Shown here one piece after another: positions 44,671 to 54,654 of a stretch of DNA of 64,000 nt. Under the pieces are notes generated by a model, which searched no databases, was not told the origin of the DNA, and saw only the letters and a program-made list of their open reading frames with translations. How positions within the stretch are numbered: position 1 is the first letter of the stretch; the number at the start of each line of letters is the position of its first letter. Made by a program: the position numbers and the translations under genes. Origin of the DNA: Steinernema hermaphroditum (taxonomy: Eukaryota; Nematoda; Chromadorea; Rhabditida; Steinernematidae); the NCBI GenBank assembly GCA_030435675.1, contig CM059623.1, forward strand, positions 9,388,012-9,452,011, written 5' to 3'.

Positions 44671-46176
44671 AGTTTCTTGTTGAGCAACACAAGAGCAGAA
44701 GGCGGCTTAGGCACAGTCACATATGAACGGCGGGGCTCGCCTCGTCTTGTTGATTATAGACAGAAGAGGCGAGAAGACGGCCTGAAAATAATAGAGGATT
44801 TCAGATCTGTGAGTAAAACAGAAGACGCGAGCACATTTATCATCATCTGAAGAAAGAAATTTCACGAAATCAGAAAGAAGCATGCGCCAAACAAACAGCA
44901 AAGCTCGAAATCTTGAGAATTACGACCAGCTAGCCATAAGAATTCGAGCAAAATGAGCCCAACAGACAGTCTATTCTCCAAAACAGACAGCAAATGTTGC
45001 AAATGCAGACAAAAAACGTCACAGTTGTTCGAAAACAAAGGAAAAAGCAGTCGAAAATAGAAGAAAGATCACACAGAAGCCATGGGCGGAGAGAAGATCC
45101 GGCGAAGCAGCGTGATTCAGATGGAAACCACGGCAGAGACGCGCAAAAATCGAATCGATCGTCGTTTTTGTTCGCATTTTCATGCGGTGAGCAGCGGTGC
45201 GATGGGCGCTCTTGTCAGTCGTGTCGGACTTCTCTTCTCCGAGAGCAGAGCTTAGGTCGGCCACCAACGAAGAAAGACGGTGGTGGACAGTGGCCGCCTG
45301 CACTGCATCGAATTTGCTGTGGCGCTTACAAGCTAAAGTGAGCAAGCGAATCGCGGGCACATGGACAACATCTGCTCGGAATGGATGTTTTTGTTTGCAA
45401 ACATTGGGAAACGAGGTCTCGAGGGAATTATAAGTGCTGCTAGAGTCGTAAAAGTTATAAGTTTTGCTTTCCTACACGTGGATGAAATGCATGGGCTTCG
45501 GTAAATTCTCACGGTGAATACGATAGATGCCAGAGTATACCGTAATTCAGAAAGGGTTTCAGCATGGTTCCCCATTGTTTCCTCGGAACCTCATGATCAC
45601 TTAATCAAAAGATCTCGTAGTTACCACGTAGCAACTCAAAGCACCGTCATCCTCGAAGCACCAAAGCAAAGCAGTGCAAATGATAGTCATTAGTGGATGA
45701 ATCGATGTAATCTCACGATCATAAATCGCGCACTCGGGAGGGGGCCGTGTCGCCAATTGTATAATGCACTCACCGGCGACGACGGGCAACCGAGGTGACT
45801 ATAACGCCACAGCCGCCCTCGAGAGGCGATTTCAACAAGCTGGCCGGGCTGGGGGAGTCGCGAGGTTGGCGAAAGCTACCGGCGACGTTGTAATACTCAA
45901 CCGACGACGAGCAGCGGTCACCCAGAGTGCACCACAATTTGTCGGCGGGTTCTGTGTCGAGAGGTTTACTTTTGGAGGCTGTGTTTTTGTGGATCTATTT
46001 GAAGATAGCGATGAAATTTTGTGGATTACGGTAGCCAAATGGCCACCGTAATCCATGCCCCCAGGGGAATGAAAAGGAAAAGAGTTAGTTGACCAGCATA
46101 GGAAAGATTCTGAAAGCGCCCATCCACGATTCCTCCCCCGTCATTCGTGCCCTCAAAAACTTCGCGGGCGGTCGGT
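44671..46176. other. intergenic, nothing coding recognised
   Basis: About 1.5 kb between divergent Flightless-I and the RING-CH gene. Overlapping frames at 44994-45360 on both strands lack domains. A perfect-looking hairpin occurs at 46022-46053 (GGATTACGGTAGCC..GGCCACCGTAATCC). Confidence 0.4.
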
Positions 46177-46816
46177 ATGACATCAGCCGGAGCCTACGAG
46201 AGAACGGCGAGCGAGCGCCTCCGTTCGGCGCGATCGCTCCAGTGCCGGATCTGCCTCGCCGAAGATGAGAAACAGAACCTCATATCGCCATGTAAGTGCC
46301 GCGGAACCCAAGCCAACGTTCACGTCAGCTGCCTGAGTCACTTGTTCGAAATCATGAACACTACGGTAAGATACGGTAGAAGACGTTAAGACACATGAAT
46401 AAATTAGACGTGCCAAGTGTGCAAGGAAGAATACGTGATGGAGCGTAAGGGACTGAAGGCGTGGCGCGAGTGGAGCTGGCCGAAGCCACTGAGCGAATCA
46501 TGGGAAGACGAGCTCGACTTTCGGTGTGCCGTCTTGTGGAGTCTTTTTGTCGCTCGCATGTTTTACATGTTCGTCGCGTGAGTACTCCTAGTTAAATCCC
46601 CATGAATCAGTGGCCATTTTCAGGCGTGGCCCAACTGAAATGTTCGAGAAGGTCAGCGGAGTGCTGGGAGACGGCAAGTTGTACAACTTCTGGTGGACTT
46701 CGTTTGCCTTGAACATGGTCTACTACTCCAGCATCCTCTACTCCGTTGTGGACAACTGGATCGCTGCGAATTCCGCCTACTCCTGGAAAGATAACAAAGG
46801 AAAGAATGTGAAATAA
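46177..46816 (+). CDS. RING-CH (MARCH-type) membrane E3 ubiquitin ligase
   Basis: About 183 residues. Residues 20-75 hold a C4HC3 RING-CH finger: CRICLAEDEKQNLISPCKCR, then HVSCLSHLFEI and CQVCKEEY. A Trp-rich linker (LKAWREWSWPKP) and two membrane segments follow: LWSLFVARMFYMFVA and a second around FWWTSFALNMVYYSSILYSV. The topology fits MARCH ligases that ubiquitinate membrane proteins in the secretory and endocytic system. Introns: about 46366-46407 (after MNTT) and 46578-46623. The start is the ATG at 46177; a GTG 30 bases earlier is in frame but unlikely. Confidence 0.9.
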
Positions 46817-46959
46817 ACAGCTCGAAACAAATGCGAATCGACTGAAGGATGTAACAGAGAGCCACAGAGTGTAAATGGGTTGTAAATGTCTTCAAGAGTC
46901 ACAAAGACGAATTTATCGATGAAGATTAACACTAAACAACTGAATCATAATGTATATGT

Positions 46960-48111
46960 TCACTCTTCGGTTTCTGTTGGAATCGAAAACTTGGCATGTA
47001 TGCAAAAGTTACCAGAATCGTGGTCAGTAATTTCGACAGACATCGAACTCTCCATGTTTGAAGGATGGCTGATACTGTATATATCATTCGTCTTCCTTTC
47101 ACAGGCTGACGAACTAAAGTACTCTCGGCATAGCTTGCTGTCTTCTTGAGAAATATGCAAGAACACAGCTTGATTGGTACGCGCAGTGCTACTCAACCAT
47201 TTTTCGAAAGCTCTTTCAACAACTTGTCCCGAATAGATGCCACGGCTAATGAAGGCTAACTCTACGAAATCGTCCTTTGTGACAAATTTTGGGAACAAAT
47301 CGTTCCACTCCTCATTAACATGACCACCGTATTCGCGAATGCGAAATCTTCGCAGAATTCTGGACTTCAGCTGACGAGTGAGGAAATCGTCCAGAGCCCG
47401 ATCGATGCCACCGACATGAATGTTAATTTCTGTGATTGTGAGCTTGCAGTGTTGAAGATCGCCGGAATTGATGAAGTTGTCAAAGAAGGTCCTAATCTCC
47501 AAATAATCACAAATGTTCGAGGCTATACCCTTGATGCTAACGTCATTGTAAACATCACTGTAGGTCACCCTGCCTCTACCCACCTCGTCAAACGCGATTC
47601 TTTGGGTCTTAAGCTCTCCACTCTCGTCGAATAAAGTCCTTCGCACGGGACTGTCTTCTTGATCTTCGCGGTCATCAATTGAATACTCGAAGCTCTCCAG
47701 AGCACGAGCCTGTGCTCCCCAAGATCCTCTAATTTTCGCCATATTGCTGTACGCGCACAAAAGAAACCGCTTGTTCTTATGTCTAAACTCTCCCAAAAAC
47801 GGCTGAGAAATCATGATCACGTCGACGATTATATCCATTGGGAGACCAGCGAAATCGTTGCCCAATCGGCTACAAATCTCATCGTATTCCGGATTCAAGC
47901 GGAGGAGCTTCTGGCATTGTTTCAGTAACTCCGTCGAAACATGGACGTTGTTGGCGTATGCTTCGTTGATGGCACGTGAAAGCTTTCGATCTACGCTGAA
48001 GAGTTCAGATGACGGTATCATGATGACGGGAACAATTTGGTCGAAAAACCACAGCTTTGCCTGTTGGACTATCTGAATATAGGTCTCTACGGATGCATTT
48101 GCGATGCTCAA
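46960..48111 (-). CDS. F-box-like protein of unknown specificity
   Basis: A single long exon, up to 383 residues. Residues 90-115 read FAGLPMDIIVDVIMISQPFL, resembling the LPxDxxxxV start of an F-box. The remainder (for example FDEVGRGRVTYSDVYNDVSI, FLTRQLKSRILRRFRIREYG) looks like the long C-terminal domains of nematode F-box-expansion proteins, but no precise family was recognised. The reading frame begins just after an in-frame stop and its first codon is TTG. The first in-frame ATG is residue 31 (48021), so either that is the start or a small upstream exon joins at the TTAATTGAG acceptor. Substrate adaptor for an SCF ligase is a guess. Confidence 0.6.
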   Translation of the reverse strand: MSIANASVETYIQIVQQAKLWFFDQIVPVIMIPSSELFSVDRKLSRAINEAYANNVHVSTELLKQCQKLLRLNPEYDEICSRLGNDFAGLPMDIIVDVIMISQPFLGEFRHKNKRFLLCAYSNMAKIRGSWGAQARALESFEYSIDDREDQEDSPVRRTLFDESGELKTQRIAFDEVGRGRVTYSDVYNDVSIKGIASNICDYLEIRTFFDNFINSGDLQHCKLTITEINIHVGGIDRALDDFLTRQLKSRILRRFRIREYGGHVNEEWNDLFPKFVTKDDFVELAFISRGIYSGQVVERAFEKWLSSTARTNQAVFLHISQEDSKLCREYFSSSACERKTNDIYSISHPSNMESSMSVEITDHDSGNFCIHAKFSIPTETEE

Positions 48112-48365
48112 TTAACACATGACGGATGATCTCTACGATATCGCTTTGACGGCTGTGCAAGGCATTGGTCTCAAAGAAGACAGCATTCAGACAGATTTTC
48201 CTACTTTTTCAATGACAAGAAGTACAAATATCGCCAAGGAGGCACAAGCAAACGGCATACGGCTCGACTAGATCACCGACTGTTGCCGAAAAAAAAAAGT
48301 TGGAGAGAGCTCTGGCGCCAAGAACCGTGGAGAGAATGGAGAGAATGAACGATCTTCCAGGCACG
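48112..48365. other. intergenic, nothing recognised
   Basis: Short region before the chimeric duplicated patch. Confidence 0.3.
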
Positions 48366-48369
48366 ACGA

Positions 48370-48404
48370 CCCCATCCTACGACCACCACGTGCGAATCCG
48401 GGTA
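48370..48404 (-). pseudogene. 35-bp copy of a KANSL3-like exon
   Basis: The complement is identical over 35 bases to 27661-27695 of the KANSL3-like gene (encoding YPDSHVVVVGW). It lies about 40 bp from a TSC1-derived piece, in the opposite orientation to it. Confidence 0.85.
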
Positions 48405-48445
48405 CTTCTCCACACCACGAGAAACGATAAAATATATCAACAGTA

Positions 48446-48662
48446 GGAAGCCGACGAGCAGCAGATTGGGACGTTCTGTCCGCCAACGGGAAGTGGAACA
48501 ACCGAAACTGCTGTCCATAAGATGTTGTTCCGTATCAACCGGAACCACTTTTGCAGCGAATGTCCCCAGTCGACGATCTCTCCGGAATCCCTTCTTCTCA
48601 AGGACAGCATCAAACACAACGTCATGGAGGAAGACCTTGTCAGCAACGCTACATCGACCGTT
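48446..48662 (+). pseudogene. 217-bp TSC1 exon fragment
   Basis: Read on the plus strand it encodes EADEQQIGTFCPPTGSGTTE and then KMLFRINRNHFCSECPQSTI, matching the TSC1 exon at about 30800-31010 with about a dozen and a half base differences. The frame is still open, but no flanking TSC1 exons exist here. A dead fragment is the simplest reading. Confidence 0.85.
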
Positions 48663-49082
48663 TCAAGCCGCTGTTTGCCGGATAGGGGTCGAATTATTCG
48701 GAAGTTGCGGGGCCGCTGGAATTTTTTTCATCTAAAAAAGATAGTTATTATATCTGCCAAATGGAGATTATCATACAGCACGCACGCGAGCCCTTGTCAA
48801 CGGCGTGTTAACCATCAGGCTTTCTGAAATTTTTAGTGATTATATGAAAAAAATAATAATATAAAACGCGTGAAATATAAAACGCGCACTGATGATGAGG
48901 ACGCACACTAATACGGCATTCTCACACACTACTCTACGCCTGCAAAACGAAAAAAGCGAATTAGATAACTCACAAATTGAAAGAAACGCGGAAAGACACA
49001 CCCTCAGCCAACGCCTATGGAAAAGATGACGGAAATGTCGTGGAAAAGGCAACGCAGACTGTGCGCTGCCTCTGTCAGACTG
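48663..49082. other. intergenic, nothing recognised
   Basis: AT-rich stretch before the tRNA-like foldback. Confidence 0.3.
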
Positions 49083-49410
49083 ACAAGGGAACCACCCGAA
49101 GTGATACGCCCCGATCGAGCTGCGGTGTGGTGGGCCGGATGGAGGGTGGGCTGGGGAGTCGAACGCACGTAAACTCCGCTGCCCGAAATTAAGGCATCTA
49201 CCTTAAACATGGCCAAGAAGTTGGAAAAATTCACAGCACTCGATACTAGTACGACCGCAATGGCTATAAACGGCATTGCCTGTGTGGTCGAGTGGTAGTG
49301 CTGTCGGTTACCAATACATAAGGGAGTGGTGGTTCGAACCCCTCCGGGTCCAAAATTTTTTATTTATCTTCAATCAACTTTTCTCATATATTTTACGCGT
49401 TACTTTGGTA
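49083..49410. repeat. left arm of a tRNA-like foldback
   Basis: An inverted copy of about 49533-49860, with similarity from ACAAGGGAACCACCCGAAGT to TTACGCGTTACT. It contains the tRNA-like segment at 49275-49354 and a second B-box-like string in reverse, GTTCGACTCCCC. Confidence 0.85.
49275..49354 (+). other. tRNA-like sequence inside a foldback arm
   Basis: TGGTCGAGTGGTAGTGC resembles a pol III A box and GGTTCGAACCCC is a perfect B box, spaced as in a tRNA. The segment ends CCGGGTCCA. The 5' end (GCCTGTG) does not pair with CCGGGTC, and no normal anticodon stem is found, so a functional tRNA is not supported. A tRNA-derived repeat is more likely. Confidence 0.5.
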
Positions 49411-49532
49411 ATTTTCCCACAGTCTACCTCCCACATACAAGAAAACACGATCATTTCCTTTAGAACCCGAAATTATCGATGTTCATTAATAACGATGGAC
49501 ATTAATTCTGTTGTGGTAAAGGTAAAGTAAAT

Positions 49533-49860
49533 CAGAGTAACGCGTAAAACATACGAGAAAAGGTGATTGAAGACAAATTAAAAAGTTTTGGACCCGCAGG
49601 GGTTCGAACCACCACTCCCTTATGTATTGGTAACCAACAGCACTACCACTCGACCACACAGGCAATGCCGTTTATAGCCATTGCGGTCGTACTAGTATCG
49701 AGTGCTGTGAATTTTTCCAACTTCTTGGCCATGTTTAGGGTAGATGCCTTAATTTCGGGCAGCGGAGTTTACGTGCGTTCGACTCCCCAGCCCACCCTCC
49801 ATCCGGCCCACCACACCGCAGCTCGATCGGCGCGTATCACTTCGGGTGGTTCCCTTGTGA
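49533..49860. repeat. right arm of a tRNA-like foldback
   Basis: Inverted, slightly diverged copy of the left arm, with its own tRNA-like segment on the minus strand at about 49590-49668. The spacer between arms is about 120 bp. Confidence 0.85.
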
Positions 49861-49884
49861 GTCATTTTGCACGCTCGACGATCG

Positions 49885-49942
49885 TAATAAGCACTCGCGC
49901 ACGAGAGCGAGAAAGCGCGAGAGAGAGCGCTCTCGCTCGAGC
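49885..49942. repeat. GAGCGA-rich low-complexity stretch
   Basis: Runs of GAGAGCGAGAAAGCGCGAGA followed by its near complement GCGCTCTCGCTCGAGC. Simple-sequence hairpin with no coding role seen. Confidence 0.6.
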
Positions 49943-50251
49943 ATGTTACTTTATTGGGAATAGGGCTAAACGGCACGCTATAGAACTCTCTGCTATTATA
50001 ACACCCATTCAATCACACGCGGTCTACTTTCTGGGTCATCACGAAAGATCAAAACTGCCAGTGACTCGTCCACAAGACATAGTCTACTCTCCAGATCAGA
50101 GAAAGAAGAAGAACTGTAATAGAACAGCAACGCAGCAAGAAAATTGTTAGAGCCATTATCACGAGCACACAACAACGACCACAAACAACAATAACACGAT
50201 GAATATAAATAGTTACAGTTAGCGTGAACAATATATAGTTAGCAGCCTCTT

Positions 50252-51294
50252 CTACATGCGACTTCGTTGATTCTTGCTTCGACTGCGCTTCGGCTGCGAA
50301 CGTGATCGCGTTCTGAAATGGATGAAACTAAGAAAGGAATTTATGTACGCCGTACCGTCGAGTTCCAAGTCCCAGCATCGCTGGTGTTGTCAGTGGAACT
50401 TGGGTCATTCCTTTATTGACAGTGATATCCATTAGCAAGTCGTTCTAAAACACCCGCTTATCAATGGTTCTGACAGTTTTCCGCTACCTTTTGGTGGTCG
50501 GGAGTTTTTGGCGCAACGATTCCGCTCAACGATTCCGAAGTGGTCGTGTTCTGTTCACTTGTGTTCATGATGAAGAACTCGGGCTCTACGAAAAACGTAT
50601 ACCACAAAGTACAAATAATCACGTTTACCGGCATGGCGGCGCTTCGGGGTAAACTGATGACTTTGTTGGACGAGTTCGCGAAGACGAACCATTTCGCGTT
50701 CGTCCTCTTCCAGCTTGCGTTTGAGCCCCTTCATCTGCTCTTGATAGTGCTGCAACTCTTGTCGTGCAGCCCTACAGTCGCCACATGGATTGAAAATAAC
50801 AACGAGTCGAACCACACCTTTCTCCCTCATGCTTCTTCTTATACTCCTCTTGCAACTTCTTGAACTCAGTAGCGTATCTTTTGAACTGGAACAAAAGAGC
50901 ATGATCACCAATAAATTCAAGTAGAGATGTACCTGCGCTTGCTGAACTCTGATCAGGCGAGTGCGGTGCGCGTTGCGGAAGTCCAGAATCTGTTTCAACT
51001 GCTTCAGAAACTGCTCGCACAGCTGCTTGGGGTCGCGGAAATACGGCATGACAGTCGGCGGCATCTCGCCGGAAATCTTGATAAACTTTGTTGGCTTCTT
51101 GCAGATTAAGCAAGTGGTGGTCTGGGTGCGGCTTTTCACTGAAATGGAAAGAAATGGTCAAGAAGCAGATGCGTGGATTTACCAGTGGATACACACCTCT
51201 GGCACAGAATGCACATGTTGCAAGTTCCAACGAAGAACGGCTCCGAGCCACTTGGAAGGCGAACACAGGCGTTGCAATGGATAAAGTCGGTCAT
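50252..51294 (-). CDS. ZHP/RNF212/Zip3-type meiotic RING protein
   Basis: Starts MTDFIHCNACVRLPSGSEPF, then FVGTCNMCILCQR and, after an intron, TTTCLICKKPTKFIKISGEM. This layout (short N-terminal RING, MPPTVMPYFRDPKQLCEQFL, then a coiled coil ILDFRNAHRTRLIRVQQAQF and a basic tail) matches RNF212 and C. elegans ZHP proteins, SUMO/ubiquitin E3-like factors that stabilise crossovers on the synaptonemal complex. The central C-x-H of the RING is atypical (CNMC), so metal binding may differ. The C-terminus is Arg/Ser-rich (RTRSRSQPKRSRSKNQRSRM). Introns of 43-60 nt follow CQR, QQAQ, EGER, RRHA, PDHQK and TR. Head-to-head with the HORMA gene, ATGs 353 bp apart. Confidence 0.87.
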
Positions 51295-51647
51295 CTGGAA
51301 GGCAACAAAACTAGAAAGAGCACGAAAAGTTCCCTCAAGGCCATTCGGCACTTTTTTGAAGAGCTGTACAGGCGTTCTTGTTTTGCTCGAGAAATGCTCC
51401 GCCTGAATATACGAGGTTCACTGCTTGTATAATTCAAAGAAATACTGGTTCTTGCAAAGACTCAAGTCTCATGTCTAGGAGACAACGAATTCTGCCTGGG
51501 AAAGGCTGTTGCAGCCAGTGGTCATTTCCTCAGTCGAAGATGCCTATAGATCGGTTGCTTGAGCTCGTTTGCTGTTGCGCTATCCGCCGTTTTTTCTTCT
51601 GTCGTGTGTTGATGTCAGTTGATTAATTCAATTGACAGGGTTTAAAC
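51295..51647. promoter_or_regulatory. shared intergenic region of a meiotic gene pair
   Basis: A 353-bp interval between the divergent start codons of the ZHP-like and HORMA genes. A common bidirectional germline promoter is likely. No TATA box is obvious on either side. Confidence 0.5.
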
Positions 51648-53116
51648 ATGGCTGGACGTGGTCGCCCGCGTAGGAACACCAAGAAGCAGTCCGCGGTTCC
51701 TGTGGAACAAATTCAACAGCCAAGTCAAGCGTCATCCGTTGAAACCGGCTTCGAGCCGGAAACATCGGAAAGTTATGCAAACATTTCTCCCGCAAAACAG
51801 CTTATCTGTCTCGATGTGGTAATCTCCTACATTATTTCCAATTGTGTAACGCTCAACATGTAGGCTGAAGACTTATTCAAGCGGGAGGAAACCCTGAACA
51901 GGGAAACTCAGTGGCTCGCTAATGCCCTGAAGACAGCAGTCAGTAGCATTCTCTACAATCGTGGGATTTTCTTCGAAGACATGTTTGAAGATGTGCCTCT
52001 CAAGAAAAGCGTCAAACCGAGCAGTTGGTTATGGATTTTTAGAAGGTTATCGATGCAACTGCTTGTAGGCCCGAACACAAAAACCATCGCGGTCAAAATG
52101 CTAAAGAAAAATCATCCTGCAAACATTAAAATCATCAAGGTTCTGCATGATTTGACAAAGCCGATAGAAGCGAAGAAGGTTGACGTATATGCTTAACATA
52201 TAGCCATTATTGTTTGTGTTCTAGCTGACAGGAGTGGACTTCGGAGTTGTTAGCGACCCATCGAATCCCCAATCGGTAGTCTATTGGCTTTCAAAACCTT
52301 TACTGTTTTTTTCAGGATGTGTACGAGATCTACCGCTTCAAGTTCTATTACGGCGATATAGATCCGGGGTTTGAGATTCGATCGTGAGTATTCAGTGTGC
52401 ATTGTTCAAAGTCTATTTAAATAACTTTAGTGCCTCGAACCAAGTAATTGCACGCTGTCAATACAACACCGACGAGGATGTCGGTTATGGACTGTCGTTG
52501 CTCCTCAGATCTTTGAATAAAGCGATGGAGAAACTGGAGAAACTTCCACGCATGGCGGGTCTATCTACACATGCCAAGATTGCTGGTTGGATCATATCAT
52601 CCTTTCCATGTTTGTTTCACCCTTTAACATTTTAGGTAATTTCCAGCTAAACCGAAAACGCTTTCATCACTCACTGGAGGGCAACGATTTTCAATTTGCT
52701 GAATATGATGGACGCCGTCCCAAGAAATTGCGCGTCAGTGGATACCAGGACTATGCAAATGGGATCGATCTTACCGTGGAGTCAGTTTTGGTAAAGGATG
52801 AGTACACCATAATGAATGCAACGGCAATGGATGGGTCGGACGGAAACGTTTTGGAGGAGCATGAAGTTCCACGTGAAGACACTCCCTTCAATATTAGTGG
52901 AGTCGCTGACGACGTGCGTGATATGCATCTTCATGAGCGCTTAGAGGAAACGCCTCGAAGGGTAAACAACGATTTCCATATGTACAATCTAATTCAAATG
53001 TTTAGTTGACACTGTACGAAACACCTCTCAGTGTGGAGAAAGAAAGACCACTGACCAGTCCTGCCACACGTAACGTCATAGATACTCCAGTCCGTTCTCC
53101 TCCTTCATCGGTTTAA
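51648..53116 (+). CDS. HORMA-domain meiotic chromosome-axis protein (HIM-3/HTP/HORMAD type)
   Basis: A basic N-terminus, MAGRGRPRRNTKKQSAVPVE, is followed by a HORMA domain: LANALKTAVSSILYNRGIFF with EDMFEDVPLK, GVDFGVVSDPSNPQ, VYEIYRFKFYYGDIDPGF and YGLSLLLRSLNKAMEKLEKL. These are the standard strands of the HORMAD/Hop1 fold. The C-terminal third is unlike known domains and ends TLYETPLSVEKERPLTSPAT, a stretch that might hold a closure motif bound by other HORMA proteins (inference). Introns of about 40-47 nt. The segment from KKS to VGPNTKT reads through without an intron, although an AG-ending 32-nt stretch (52009-52040) looks intron-like; removing it breaks the frame. Confidence 0.87.
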
Positions 53117-53775
53117 CTTTGTTGTAATATGTACTAATCAAATTAAGTTAATGTGTAGTAATAGTAATAAATGTATAAGAGTTCATGGTTTCGTCCTCAT
53201 AATTCGTTCTAGACTCTTGTTCCACAATGTTCCGGTAATAGCCCTATCTTCTCGCATTGTTTGTCGAACGGCAGCCAACGATGTCACATGATGCTCAAGG
53301 AATGCAGCAAGGATCTGGATTTGATTCCATAAAAGACTCCCGTCACTTCTCCGTATCAACAGAGTATCACGACAACGTGTGAAGCGATGCTGGCACCTAT
53401 TTGCACGATGATGTTGTGACTGTGTTCGTCCGTGTGTGGCGCTGCATTTCACAAACACAGCGGCGGCGAGGTGACAGCGCTTCCACGAAGAATGCTCTTC
53501 AGACGCTCTAAAGCCAGAGGTAAGAGTTTTCTATTATGACAAAGCCGCCACTTCAGCGAACTGTAGTTTTCGACGCTTTTATGGTTCAGTTTCTGCAGAT
53601 TGTGAGAGTGCTCGACTCGATCCGTCCTCTTGTTCTCTGGGCACTCCCACAAAAGAGAAACAGAGCAGCTAAACGAATTTTGCATCGATTACGTTTTCGG
53701 TAAACGACCCGTTTCGGGCATCCCTGGCTCTTTTTCTGGGTCCTCTTCTTGACCACTTCGTGTTATCCACGAATA
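53117..53775. other. intergenic, nothing confirmed
   Basis: AATAAA at about 53167 fits the 3' end of the HORMA gene. A minus-strand frame (53183-53458) has no ATG-led domain and is not called. Confidence 0.35.
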
Positions 53776-53779
53776 TTAA

Positions 53780-54427
53780 AGGGACCCGGTCATGGATAAA
53801 AAAAAAGTTTTATAAATTGTCTGAAAATGTTTGTACCCCTGTTTTCGGGGTCGCTGAACACGGTGGTGAAGTCGTTTTCCCAAAAAACCCAGTAGTTTTC
53901 AAGAAACGGACCTTAGGATTCAGAATGTGTTTTACCATCGGTCCCGACACGATCTATCCGGCGCGGCACGAGTTGTGCAACATTTTCACTCTTTTTGGCC
54001 GAAATAGGCGACGAGCAGGTCCGCACTTGGGAACGTTTTGCTCAGCAGCTCCTGGCGCGTCTAGATTGGATAAATGCGTAGAAAACGCGGGAACTACGGT
54101 CGTGTCCGTCATGGTAGTCGTTTCGGGACCGGCAGACCGAGAATTAGACAACAAGACTGTGTGGATCCTAAGGTCTGTTTCTTGAAAACTATTGGGAATT
54201 TTGAGAAACTGATTTCAGCATGATGTTGGGCAGCCTCTAAAACAAGGAGGTAAAAAGGTTTCGGAACGAACTGCGAACTCTGCCTTGCGCTTGAAGGCAA
54301 AGTTTGCACGACGTTTTTTGTCTATTTTTAGCTATTTCTTAACCATCGTGTTCAGCGACCCAGAAAACAGGGGTATACAAATTTTCAGAAGATTTGAAGA
54401 ACTTTTTTTATCCATGACCGGGTCCCT
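53780..54427. mobile_element. foldback element with TTAA target duplication, 648 bp
   Basis: Ends are inverted copies: AGGGACCCGGTCATGGATAA at the left and TTATCCATGACCGGGTCCCT at the right, flanked by TTAA at 53776-53779 and 54428-54431. Inverted similarity goes on inside (CCTGTTTTCGGGGTCGCTGA versus its complement near 54350, and TTTTCAAGAAACGGACCTTA near 54170). TTAA duplication is the mark of piggyBac-type transposition. There is no transposase, so the element is non-autonomous. Confidence 0.85.
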
Positions 54428-54654
54428 TTAATGAAGGCTGCATAGACGGAGTACGGTAGACGACCACTCTATTCAATTCCCTTTTCAAATGCCCTCCAAA
54501 AAGTTTGGCGATTAGGCCTGATCGGCGATCGATTGGTTCCCGAGCCGATCCCCCTTCCTCGTCCCCTACGGTATGGTCGCGCAGAGATGACAAAACAGAT
54601 TATGCATGATCTTCGCATCGCCTTCTTTGTCTCTGTGGCGCCCTTTCAGCCACC

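Noticed and set aside
49275..49354. functional tRNA gene
   Set aside because: The acceptor arms do not pair and no anticodon stem forms.
52009..52040. 32-nt intron in the HORMA gene
   Set aside because: Its removal shifts the frame, while reading through keeps the HORMA domain open.
53183..53458. 91-codon minus frame after the HORMA gene
   Set aside because: No domain, no clean ATG start and no splice partner found.
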